Origin: DASZHJ01 sp035280245
GTDB lineage: Bacteria; Pseudomonadota; Alphaproteobacteria; ATCC43930; CGMCC-115725
Length of the DNA: 7,067 bases
NCBI GenBank assembly: GCA_035280245.1
Contig: DATEGF010000009.1
Span: 1 to 7,067, forward strand
Direction: 5' to 3'
Shown in pieces: positions 1 through 6,876 of this stretch. The notes below the pieces were generated by a model. The model saw only the letters and a program-made list of their open reading frames with translations. It had not been told where the DNA came from and did not search any database. The first letter of the stretch is position 1, and each line of letters begins with the position of its first letter. The translations under genes and the position numbers were made by a program.

Positions 1-351
1 GGTATAGATCTCGTCGAAGTAGCGGCCCGTCGCGTCGCGCTTCACGATCCGGGTGATGTTGGTGCCGATCAGGCGATAGCGGAAGCGCAGGGGCTCCGCC
101 TCCACGTCGGTCAGGATCAGGTTTCCGAGGTGCGCCTTCAGCTCGAAGGGCGTGAGGTCCGCGCGCGCGGGCATGAGCCGTCCCTGGCGCTTTGCCTGCC
201 ATATTCCGACGAGATCACGGAGCTCCGAGCGCTCGAAGGCGAGGCTCCGATCGTGCTGAATGCCGGACTCGTTCTCGCGCGGCGCCAGCACTTTCCTGGG
301 CTCGGCCAACCCGCCGTCTCTCAAGCGAAGTCTCCCTCTCGGCGGCCGCAT
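1..351 (-). CDS. PAS_5-family (DUF1457-like) protein, N-terminal part, runs off left edge
   Basis: This reading frame is open from an ATG at 351-349 to the window edge, giving 117 residues without a stop. Residues about 48-117 match what I know of the PAS_5 family: a LVGIWQ-type helix, the MPARADLTPFEL segment (60-71), GNLILTDVE (76-84), FRYRLIGTNIT (90-100), and the RDATGRYFDEIY signature (105-116). Family members are usually about 150-200 residues, so the C-terminal third lies outside. They are mostly uncharacterised single-domain PAS proteins of alphaproteobacteria, presumably sensory or protein-interaction modules. The first 30 or so residues are Arg/Gly-rich and unlike the family, so the true start may be later, for example the GTG at 291. 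The gene follows the HpnN gene by 48 bases with no obvious terminator, so it could be co-transcribed. The family call is firm; the start is uncertain. Confidence 0.82.
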   Translation of the reverse strand, partial: MRPPRGRLRLRDGGLAEPRKVLAPRENESGIQHDRSLAFERSELRDLVGIWQAKRQGRLMPARADLTPFELKAHLGNLILTDVEAEPLRFRYRLIGTNITRIVKRDATGRYFDEIYT

Positions 352-399
352 CGACGCCCGCTCGCCGCGCGCCTTGCTGACTACAAGTTGGGAGAGCGA

Positions 400-3036
400 C
401 TAATTCGCGTGCGGTTGACCTCTGGGTGCGGTCACCGTTCGGGGCGGCCTTGTGATCACAACTCCAAGCAGGGCTGGCTCGAAGAGGAGCGCGGTTACAA
501 GCGTCCATCCCAGGGAGATCATCAGAAGTTTACCTGTGCTGGCAGTGCCTGGATGAGCCGAGAGCCACAAGCCACCGAGAGCGGTCCCAGTCGTCAGTGC
601 GCTGAACAGCACGGCGCGCGCGAGACTGGACTGGAGCAGATTCGCTTCGCCGGATCTCCATGACATGACGAAATAGACGTTGAAGGCGACCCCGATGCCG
701 AACAGCAACGGAAGAGCGATGATGTTGGCAAAATTCAGCGGCTGACCGATGAGCACGCAGGTGCCCAGGGTCAAAAGCCCCGCCAGCAGGACCGGCACGA
801 GCGTGAAGATCACGTCGCGGACACTGCGCAGAACAATCCCGAGCAGAAGGGTGATGGCGAGGCACGACCAAATCCCGGCCTCGATGAAGGCATTCACGAT
901 CGTCCGGCCAGCCTCCTCGATGGAGATCGAGGTGCCCGTCGCGTCTGGAGCAATCGCCCGCACCGCGCGGGAGAAGCGCCGAAGCGTTTTGTTGTTGTTC
1001 GAGTCGCCCTTCGGAAACACTTCGACGCGTGCGCGGCCGTCTTTCGTCATCCAATCCTCGACAAGACTTGGTGGCAAGGATTCGAGCGTCACCGGTCCAG
1101 CCCGGAGCTGCTCGCGCAGCATATCGAGGATTACCGATAGGGGATGTATCAGTGTCTCCGACGCGCGAGCCCGCAGGGTGGGCGTTCCCTCGGCGAGCCG
1201 ATCGAGAGCCGTGGCAAGCTGCGTGGCATCTTGTGCAGCAATCGTCGACGCGGATGTGGCTGCTTCACGCAGAGCCGTCGCCGTCTGCGTCAAGCTCTGC
1301 GCGATTTCCGCGTCCGAGGGCGCTGGTCGCACCACGGCCGGATTCAGAGTCGGGCCGACGAGCATCGAGGCGTCGTCGATCAGCGCCAGCTTCTCCGGCT
1401 GTTGATCGGGAATGAAGCTGCCCAGGGTGATGGCTTGGGCGACTTCGGGCAGGGCCGAGAGCCGGGCGCTCAGCTTATCCGCTGCGCTCAAGGATGGCCC
1501 GAGGATATCGATGGTGTTTGGCGTTTGGTCGGGATCCGACATCAAATCAGTCAGCGTGGACATCGACTCCGTCTCGGCGCTCTTGAGGTGGAGCGGGTTG
1601 AAGTCGAACTGCACCAGAGGCACCAGCGCCAGGCAGCCCAAAGCGACCACGCTCGTGACGGCGAGAACGAATTTCCGCCATTTGACGAGAAATCGCCCGA
1701 GCGGCGCCAGGGCAGCAAGGCCAATCTCGGCCGTCTCGCCCTGCGGCCGCGCCAAGACAAGAAGCGCCGGCAACAGGGTGATGCTGATCAGGAAAGCGAT
1801 CACCATTCCGATGCCGGCAATCAAGCCAAGCTCTGCAACACCCAAGTAGGCGGTCGGTAGAAACGCGAAGAATCCGATCGAGACCGCGCCAGCGGCGAGC
1901 GCAAGCGATCCGCCGATTGTCGCTCCGGCCGCGATCAGCGCGCTTTTGAGGGTCGGATGGTGAAGACGCTCCGACCGGTAACGAACGCTGAACTGGATAT
2001 CGAAATCGACACCCAGCCCCACGAACAGCGGGATGAACGCCACCGAGATCAGGTTGAACCGGCCGACGACGAGCAGACCGAGACCCGCCGTCAAGACGAG
2101 TCCGGCCAAGGTCGCAAGCGCGATGCAGACGATGATGCGAAACGATCGGACCGCAAGCCACAGCATGACCAGGACACCCGCGACCATGGCGGCGCTCATC
2201 AGCGCCGCGCGATCGGCGAGCGTGGAGAACTCCTCGTCCGCCAGCGGGATCGGCCCCGTCAGGCGAACCCTGATGCCGTTTTCCGGCGTGAGACCGAGCT
2301 CGCGCGCGATCCCATGGATGGCGGCGCTGGCGCGCGCGCCGGGCTCCAGCGATCCATACTCGAGCTTGGGCTGAATCAGAATGAACCGTCTGGTCTCGCG
2401 CGGGCTGGGCGGTTGGCCCGAGATCAGCGTCTGCCAGGAGAAGAACACCGGCTTCTGCGCGACCACCTGGTCGAGGGCACCGCCGAACGCGCGCAGGGAT
2501 TCGTCGAGGTCTTCAAGCGTGGCTTGACCGTCTTGCACACCCTGAAGCGCCGTAGAAATGCCGCTCATGATGCCGCGCAGGCTCGGGTCCGCGGCCAGCG
2601 CGCCCAGGAATGGCTGCGCGGAAATGAGCTGTCGGGTGACCGTCTCAACGTCACTGAGTGGCAGATAGAGCAGGCCGTTCCTCGCGAAGAACGGCCCGCC
2701 GTCCGGTTGCTTGACCGTCAAAAACAGATCGGCGCGCGTCGAGAGCTTGGCCGCGAGCTCTGTTGTCCCGGACGCGGCGAGCTCTGGCGTTGCGCCGTCC
2801 ACGACCGCCACGATCAGGTCGTTCTGCTGCGGAAACGCGGTGTCGAAGGCCGCTTTGTTCCGCCACCAAGGCACATCCTGGGAGATGAGCTTGGCGGTAT
2901 CGGTCGTCATCGTGAAGTGATCGACCGTGTAGACGCCTGCTAGGATGGCGAGCACCAACGCAGCCAGAACCACGGTCAAGGCGTGATTACAACTTGCGGC
3001 AACGACGTCCGCCGCTCGCGGCAATTTGACGGTCAA
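400..3036 (-). CDS. hpnN: HpnN-type RND (MMPL) transporter, hopanoid-associated
   Basis: This 878-residue protein has the RND/MMPL layout: TM1 at about 19-37, a large periplasmic loop 40-275, TM2-TM6 at about 279-430, TM7 at about 455-475, a second periplasmic loop 478-716 and TM8-TM12 at about 718-862. TM4 carries GLGVDFDIQFSVRYR (341-355), the usual RND acidic/RYR motif. TM10 reads IALPLLFGIGVAFNVYFV (773-790), which I recognise from HpnN. In Rhodopseudomonas palustris HpnN is needed to move hopanoids to the outer membrane; the energy source is presumably the proton gradient. The length is normal for the family. The start is a TTG at 3036-3034. It is the first possible start after the upstream oxygenase stop, only 18 bases away, with no visible ribosome binding site; a second in-frame TTG lies at 3024. 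Later starts would cut into TM1. Last gene of the five-gene block; its export substrate is probably the product made by the preceding genes (inference). Confidence 0.9.
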   Translation of the reverse strand: MTVKLPRAADVVAASCNHALTVVLAALVLAILAGVYTVDHFTMTTDTAKLISQDVPWWRNKAAFDTAFPQQNDLIVAVVDGATPELAASGTTELAAKLSTRADLFLTVKQPDGGPFFARNGLLYLPLSDVETVTRQLISAQPFLGALAADPSLRGIMSGISTALQGVQDGQATLEDLDESLRAFGGALDQVVAQKPVFFSWQTLISGQPPSPRETRRFILIQPKLEYGSLEPGARASAAIHGIARELGLTPENGIRVRLTGPIPLADEEFSTLADRAALMSAAMVAGVLVMLWLAVRSFRIIVCIALATLAGLVLTAGLGLLVVGRFNLISVAFIPLFVGLGVDFDIQFSVRYRSERLHHPTLKSALIAAGATIGGSLALAAGAVSIGFFAFLPTAYLGVAELGLIAGIGMVIAFLISITLLPALLVLARPQGETAEIGLAALAPLGRFLVKWRKFVLAVTSVVALGCLALVPLVQFDFNPLHLKSAETESMSTLTDLMSDPDQTPNTIDILGPSLSAADKLSARLSALPEVAQAITLGSFIPDQQPEKLALIDDASMLVGPTLNPAVVRPAPSDAEIAQSLTQTATALREAATSASTIAAQDATQLATALDRLAEGTPTLRARASETLIHPLSVILDMLREQLRAGPVTLESLPPSLVEDWMTKDGRARVEVFPKGDSNNNKTLRRFSRAVRAIAPDATGTSISIEEAGRTIVNAFIEAGIWSCLAITLLLGIVLRSVRDVIFTLVPVLLAGLLTLGTCVLIGQPLNFANIIALPLLFGIGVAFNVYFVMSWRSGEANLLQSSLARAVLFSALTTGTALGGLWLSAHPGTASTGKLLMISLGWTLVTALLFEPALLGVVITRPPRTVTAPRGQPHAN

Positions 3037-3054
3037 TTCGAGGCCCGAGAGTTG

Positions 3055-3864
3055 TCAGACCCTGAATTTATACTCGACGCCGGGCTCGCGCTCGATGTCC
3101 GGCGGAAAGGCCGCGCGCTTGTCCGCGAAATATCGGGCCCGTTGGTCGCCTTCCGATGCCGGATTGTAGGTGAGATAGAGAATCCGGCGGCGACCGTCCG
3201 TCATATTGGGCTTCGAGCCGTGCGGGGCAAAGCTATCGAAAAACAGCACGTCGCCGGGCTCCGTCGGAACCGGGACGAGCTTGAACCCAGCCATCTCGGC
3301 AGCGGAGAGCGGACGCCATTCCTCACCGATCAGTCCCGAGAAGCGGGGCGCACTCGCCATCTCGAGACAGCCGTTCTCGATCGTCGAGCGGTCGATCGTG
3401 ACGAGCGCGGTCACGAACAGGGAGGCGTAACGCGACCAGCCGGCCTGCTGATCCTGGTGCGGCTCGAACCCGGCGCCACCGGGCATCTTGAAGTTGATCT
3501 TCTCCTTGAAGAGACAGGCGGGTGCCTCGAAAAGCTGCTCGACCGCCGTGAAAAGCCGGCTGGCGCGCACCAGCTTGTCGAATTCGGGGTGATAAGGACA
3601 AAAATTCTCGATCCTCTGGATGACGCGGGAATTGGCGTCGATGAGGCTCGGCTCGCGATAGACCATGTGCCGGCCGGGTACTTCGGGCCAGGCCGCGAGA
3701 TCGTCGGTCCAGCGCGAGATCGCCGCGACCTCCTCCGGCTTGAAGAAGCCGCGGGCAAAGAGCCAGCCGCTCCGGCTATAGCTCTCGGTCTGCCCCGCAG
3801 TGAGCGGACCCGATGCGGGTGCGACACGCGCACGGGCCGCCGCGGCCTCTGCGCCCTTATGCAT
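3055..3864 (-). CDS. Phytanoyl-CoA dioxygenase (PhyH)-family Fe(II)/2-oxoglutarate oxygenase
   Basis: This 269-residue protein has the PhyH double-stranded beta-helix pattern. The iron-binding facial triad is visible as H136-x-D138 (in EPHQDQQAGW) and distal H215 (in SFAPHGSKPN). An arginine in the RRR cluster at 225-227, about 11 residues after H215, is the likely 2-oxoglutarate carboxylate ligand. The segment TEPGDVLFFDS (201-211) is the typical strand before the distal histidine. Family members hydroxylate small molecules, lipids or phosphonates using O2 and 2-oxoglutarate. The substrate is unknown here; the protein is cytoplasmic, with no signal peptide or membrane segment. The ATG at 3864 overlaps the end of the nucleotidyltransferase gene by 8 bases and has no clear ribosome binding site, suggesting coupled translation. 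The genomic position suggests it hydroxylates a head-group precursor or the lipid made by its neighbours (inference). Confidence 0.9.
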   Translation of the reverse strand: MHKGAEAAAARARVAPASGPLTAGQTESYSRSGWLFARGFFKPEEVAAISRWTDDLAAWPEVPGRHMVYREPSLIDANSRVIQRIENFCPYHPEFDKLVRASRLFTAVEQLFEAPACLFKEKINFKMPGGAGFEPHQDQQAGWSRYASLFVTALVTIDRSTIENGCLEMASAPRFSGLIGEEWRPLSAAEMAGFKLVPVPTEPGDVLFFDSFAPHGSKPNMTDGRRRILYLTYNPASEGDQRARYFADKRAAFPPDIEREPGVEYKFRV

Positions 3865-4666
3865 CTTGCAGGGCAGCGATCTGAGGCAGGATCTCGCGCT
3901 CGGCGCGGATCACATCCGCCTCGAAATCGATCTCCGTCCAGGGCAAATCGCTGATGTCCTCGAAGCCGAATTGATCGGGGCGTGCCGCGATGAGGTCGCG
4001 GATCGCTTCTTCGTACTCATCGGACGTGCGGCCCGCCTTGCAATAGTCGTCGAGCCGCTCCGCAAGCGACGCTGACATCTCGGGGGTGAATCGGAAAAAT
4101 CCGACCGACTCGCCATGCCATTCGTGGGGTTGGACGGGCTTCTTCGCGAAGTCGACGATGGCGCTATCGCGGACGCAGATTTTCACGGGCTCGTCGCCGG
4201 GCTCGATCATCCGATCGAGCAGCAGCACGTTCGGCGGCTCCGCGTGAAGCAGCCGACCGATCATGCGGGGGTCGTAGAGAACGTCCGCATCCATGAGCAC
4301 GATGCTGGCACCCGATCTCAGCCGCTCGCGTTGCGCCCACACGGAGACGAGGCTGCCCTGAAGATAATAGGGATTGTCGACCAGCGTGACGCCGTCAGCG
4401 AGCCCGAGCCTGGCGACCTCGCGGCGGATCGCCGCGGACTGGTAGCCCACGGTGATGGATATGTCGTGCACGCCGTGCACTCGGAGCGCAGCGATATGCC
4501 GCTCGAGCAAGGTCTTGCCGTCGAATTCAAGCAAGGCCTTCGGCTTCGGCTGACCGAGCCGCCGTCCGCGCCCCGCCGCCAGAATGATCGCGCTGATGGC
4601 GGATTGCTTACGCAGCGCCGTCGCATAGGGCGCGCTCGCCTGGTCGTTCTTCGGTGTGATCTTCAT
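3857..4666 (-). CDS. Nucleotidyltransferase, LicC/phosphocholine cytidylyltransferase-like
   Basis: This 269-residue protein starts with an NTP-transferase Rossmann-type domain. The nucleotide-binding signature IILAAGRGRRLG is at 27-38, followed by PKALLEFDGKTLLERHI (42-58). Also present are ITVGYQ (71-76), NPYY (98-101), the metal-binding LMDADV with D126 and D128, and a late WTEID (243-247) whose E245/D247 probably hold the second metal. The NPYY...SVW segment and WTEID ending resemble the family annotated as phosphocholine cytidylyltransferase or 2-aminoethylphosphonate cytidylyltransferase rather than sugar-nucleotide enzymes, so CTP is the likely donor. The acceptor (phosphocholine, phosphoethanolamine, aminoethylphosphonate or a polyol phosphate) cannot be decided. 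A longer frame extends to 4789, but the ATG at 4666 is chosen because it forms an ATGA overlap with the stop of the phosphatidyltransferase gene and gives a normal N terminus. It probably supplies the CDP-substrate for that enzyme. Confidence 0.88.
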   Translation of the reverse strand: MKITPKNDQASAPYATALRKQSAISAIILAAGRGRRLGQPKPKALLEFDGKTLLERHIAALRVHGVHDISITVGYQSAAIRREVARLGLADGVTLVDNPYYLQGSLVSVWAQRERLRSGASIVLMDADVLYDPRMIGRLLHAEPPNVLLLDRMIEPGDEPVKICVRDSAIVDFAKKPVQPHEWHGESVGFFRFTPEMSASLAERLDDYCKAGRTSDEYEEAIRDLIAARPDQFGFEDISDLPWTEIDFEADVIRAEREILPQIAALQDA

Positions 4667-5283
4667 GCCAGTGTCTCTGCGCTCTGTTGGTTGGAGATGA
4701 GGCGGCGAAGCCGCCAGGCGGTCAGCAGCATCATGAAGGTGGCGCCGACGCTCGCACCGACGAGGATGGGCAAAAGCCAACCGAGCCACGCCATCGGACC
4801 GAGGACATAAAGGAGATCATCGAAGTCGAATCCGAACGCGCCCGAATAGGCCTTGGCGCCGGTTCCCTGCCGACGCTCCAGCGCCTCGGACAGGTATCCG
4901 GACATGTAGACCGAGAAGCCGCTCAGCAACCCCAACGCGATCGCATAGTAGCCCAGCGCGGAATGGCGCAGCCCGACCCCGATCGCGACAAAAAATAGAG
5001 CGTTGACGGCATTGTCCACGATGTAATCGTAAATGTGGCCGCCCGGCGTCGACATGTTGCCGATGCGGGCAAGCTCGCCATCCGCGCGATCGAGGAACGC
5101 GGATAGAAGCCAGAGCGAGCCACCCCACCAATTCCAGTAGGTGTCGCCGGGCATCAGCGCGGCGCAAGCGAGGACGCCGGTCACGAGACGCGCCGTTGTC
5201 AAGTGATTCGGCGTGATTCCGGTTCCGACCAAGGGGCGCACCAACGGGCGTGCCAGGCGGTGGGTCCACGATGTTCCGATCAT
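4663..5283 (-). CDS. CDP-alcohol phosphatidyltransferase
   Basis: This 206-residue integral membrane protein contains the complete family signature D-x2-D-G-x2-A-R-x8-G-x3-D-x3-D: D65, D68-G69, A72-R73, G82, D86 and D90. D90 is the usual catalytic base and the others bind Mg2+ and the CDP moiety. TPNHLTTARL at 24-33 is the typical N-terminal element. About five or six hydrophobic segments follow (near 31-45, 53-64, 91-105, 109-130, 155-175, 170-190). The enzyme displaces CMP from a CDP-alcohol, joining the phospho-group to an alcohol in the membrane. Which partner carries the CDP is unknown, but the adjacent cytidylyltransferase suggests a CDP-activated head group. An open frame continues upstream to 6183, but that part is the out-of-frame shadow of the HpnL gene. 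The ATG at 5283 overlaps the HpnL stop as ATGA and has a GGAG eight bases upstream. Confidence 0.92.
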   Translation of the reverse strand: MIGTSWTHRLARPLVRPLVGTGITPNHLTTARLVTGVLACAALMPGDTYWNWWGGSLWLLSAFLDRADGELARIGNMSTPGGHIYDYIVDNAVNALFFVAIGVGLRHSALGYYAIALGLLSGFSVYMSGYLSEALERRQGTGAKAYSGAFGFDFDDLLYVLGPMAWLGWLLPILVGASVGATFMMLLTAWRLRRLISNQQSAETLA

Positions 5284-6359
5284 GATGTCAACTCCGAGGA
5301 GGAACGTTTGGCGCCACCCGGCACGACGTGGCCAAGGAGACGCCGTCCCTCGATGATCTGCCAGGCGATCAGGCCCGGGACCCCGAGGACGACTTCGCGA
5401 ATTCTCTTCACCAGCGACAACTCGATCGCGGCCTGGGGGCCGAGGCCGAGCAGTCCGCAAACGAGGATGTAGCCACCCTCCTGCACGCCCAACGAGCCGG
5501 GAATGGCGAAGCCGACGGCGCGAAATGCCTGACCCAGACTCTCGATGATCAGGCATTCGCGCAGATCGACGTCGACCCCCAGGAAATGCAGCGCGAGCAT
5601 GACCTCGATGCCGCCGAGCAACCACGAGATCAGGTGATGACCGCAAGCGAGGCCAAGTCGCCGAGGCTCGCGATAAATCGCGACGATCGCCTCGTGCAAT
5701 CCCTGGACCTCGCCCCAGATCGACCAACCCGTGAGATGAGCGAACCGGATCAAGCCGCGCTCGATCAGCCGGAACAGGCCGAAGCGCTGGGTTAACACGA
5801 ATGCGATCACCACCGCGGCCGCGGCCAAGGTGGCGCCCAGAATCCACTGGGTAATCTCGGCTTCGTGTGGGCGAATCATCACGAGCCCGATGCCGAAGAG
5901 CGTGAAGATGATCTGGCTGACCATCTCCATGCTGAGATCGACGGTAACACCGGCGCCGGCGGCGCTGAGCGGCACGCCGTGCGACGCCAGCAAGCGGGCG
6001 CCGACGAACTCTCCGCCGATTTGCGCCACGGGCAGCAAGGCGTTGACGGACTCTCGTATCCACCGCAAGCCCATCATCAGGGGGAGCGCCGCCGCCGAGG
6101 ACGGGGGCAGCACCTTGCGCCACGCCTCGGCCGAGAAAACCATTTGCAGGAAATGAAACGCCACCACGGCGACCATGCCCCACCCGGCGCCGGCAATCGC
6201 CAGCCCGATGTCGGCAAAGCCGTAGATCGCGATCAGCGCGATCGAGATCGCGAGGCCCGCGCCCGCCGAGAGCAAAAGCAAGGGCCTTAGCACCCCTCGG
6301 GCAGAGGGATGCGGGCGGGGACCTGCCCCACCTTTATGATCGACAGCACACTCTCTCAC
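5280..6359 (-). CDS. hpnL: HpnL-family (UPF0104/LPG synthase TM-type) membrane protein
   Basis: This 359-residue protein has about eight hydrophobic segments, near 27-47, 58-76, 108-124, 148-162, 172-190, 243-262, 292-305 and 322-335. The segment LRWIRESVNALLPVAQIGGE (98-117) is a strong hallmark of HpnL, and FAIPGSLGVQEGGY (284-297) is the conserved loop shared with the flippase-like domain of MprF/UPF0104 proteins. HpnL occurs in hopanoid clusters and its biochemical role is not established; by kinship it may flip a polar lipid across the inner membrane (inference). The start shown is a GTG at 6359; its upstream GGGGA is too close to be a good ribosome binding site. Another in-frame GTG at 6293 would still keep the first membrane segment. 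It is the first gene of the five-gene block, so the promoter should lie in the gap to its right. Its stop overlaps the next start by four bases. Confidence 0.85.
   Translation of the reverse strand: MRECAVDHKGGAGPRPHPSARGVLRPLLLLSAGAGLAISIALIAIYGFADIGLAIAGAGWGMVAVVAFHFLQMVFSAEAWRKVLPPSSAAALPLMMGLRWIRESVNALLPVAQIGGEFVGARLLASHGVPLSAAGAGVTVDLSMEMVSQIIFTLFGIGLVMIRPHEAEITQWILGATLAAAAVVIAFVLTQRFGLFRLIERGLIRFAHLTGWSIWGEVQGLHEAIVAIYREPRRLGLACGHHLISWLLGGIEVMLALHFLGVDVDLRECLIIESLGQAFRAVGFAIPGSLGVQEGGYILVCGLLGLGPQAAIELSLVKRIREVVLGVPGLIAWQIIEGRRLLGHVVPGGAKRSSSELTS
5292..5295 (-). promoter_or_regulatory. Ribosome binding site of the CDP-alcohol phosphatidyltransferase gene
   Basis: On the minus strand GGAG lies eight bases before the ATG at 5283. 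It sits inside the end of the HpnL gene and supports the short start over the long open frame that reaches 6183. Confidence 0.6.
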
Positions 6360-6454
6360 GTCCCCGAACTCAGCTCAGTTTTGTCGTTTTTAGCGCGTCT
6401 ACGAACCCGCCCACGGCCCAGTGCAGCCGTCGAGCACAGCACCAACCTCAACTA

Positions 6455-6478
6455 CGATTCTCGTGGATTTAAGAATCG
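6455..6478. repeat. 7-bp perfect inverted repeat, 10-base loop
   Basis: CGATTCT at 6455-6461 pairs with AGAATCG at 6472-6478 around a 10-base spacer. It lies about 95-120 bases upstream of the HpnL start. No T run follows the stem on either strand, so it is not a classical terminator; an operator for a dimeric regulator is possible but unproven. Confidence 0.35.
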
Positions 6479-6499
6479 AGGGGTCTAATAAAAAAGGCC

Positions 6500-6637
6500 C
6501 TAGGCGAACGCCGCAACATATTCGTGCTCCAAGGGGATTCGCATTCTCTGCAGCGGCGTCGCGTTCACCCCGCTTACTTCATACTGCGACAAACCGAAAT
6601 CGTCAAACCGTTCAGCTATTGCCGACCTTTCCGTAGA
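6500..6637 (-). other. Short coding-like open stretch, possible gene remnant
   Basis: Between a TGA at 6640-6638 and a TAG at 6502-6500 there are 45 sense codons. The last part reads plausibly as protein, for example ERFDDFGLSQYEVSG and RMRIPLEHEYVAAFA, with a mixed, balanced composition unlike the Arg/Ser-rich shadow frames elsewhere. There is no ATG near its beginning and no ribosome binding site, the family is not recognised, and third positions are less GC-rich than in the real genes. It may be the decayed 3' end of a lost gene, or chance. Confidence 0.2.
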
Positions 6638-6702
6638 TCAGTTGAGACAGCCTCCACTTACTTTGCCGACACAAATAGGGATGCTGTTCACACTTTGCAC
6701 GA

Positions 6703-6718
6703 TCCCCCGAACGGGGGA
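6703..6718. repeat. GC-rich hairpin, TCCCCC-GAAC-GGGGGA
   Basis: A six-pair perfect stem with a four-base loop lies about 160 bases beyond the stop of the right-hand PAS_5 gene. There is no T run on either side, so it is not a standard intrinsic terminator. It could slow polymerase or protect the 3' end of that transcript, but this is only suggestive. Confidence 0.35.
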
Positions 6719-6876
6719 GGCGTGTGATCGGGGAAGCGGGGAGGAACGGGCACCCAGGTCTGGAAATGGCACTTCTGCGACATTGCGAGATGACGCGCGA
6801 AGGTCTGCGGTGGGGGAAAAGCGGACGTGAGTTGGTCTCGATCTGACTATCGCATCCCATGCCGCGGCGTAGGCGG

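Larger units (their letters stand above)
6360..6876. other. Intergenic region upstream of the five-gene operon
   Basis: About 517 bases with no gene I can support on either strand. The middle part (about 6420-6700) is visibly more AT-rich than the flanking genes, and the short open frames here have no family resemblance. It must hold the promoter of the HpnL operon on the minus strand, but I see no convincing -35/-10 pair. The best AT-rich spot on the minus strand is a T6 run (6495-6490) followed 17 bases later by TTAAAT (about 6472-6467), which is only a weak match to a promoter. Two short inverted repeats are listed separately. No tRNA or riboswitch was recognised. Confidence 0.6.

Noticed and set aside
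1957..2943. Plus-strand 328-codon open frame
   Set aside because: It lies wholly antisense to HpnN, is rich in Arg/Glu/Asp/His/Gln as is typical of GC-rich shadow frames, and shows no family motif.
2983..3954. Plus-strand 323-codon open frame
   Set aside because: Antisense shadow of the PhyH oxygenase gene, whose catalytic motifs are intact on the other strand; no recognisable domain.
4663..6183. A single 506-codon open frame that would make a long N-terminal extension of the CDP-alcohol phosphatidyltransferase
   Set aside because: The upstream 300 codons are Arg/Gly-rich and overlap the clearly real HpnL gene in another frame. The ATG at 5283 has a ribosome binding site and the expected family N terminus.
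6361..6415. tRNA-like string on the plus strand (AGCTCAGTT ... followed by ACGAACCCG)
   Set aside because: No acceptor stem, anticodon arm or correctly spaced T arm can be folded around it.
6490..6513. Possible intrinsic terminator on the minus strand (GGC-GTTC-GCC then T6)
   Set aside because: The stem is only three or four pairs and is separated from the T run by seven bases, so it does not fit the standard form.
6570..6663. Two near-identical decamers CC(A/G)CTTACTT, 84 bases apart, reading GTAAGCGG/GTAAGTGG on the other strand like an IS66-type end
   Set aside because: They are in direct rather than inverted orientation, short enough for chance, and no transposase or target duplication is present.
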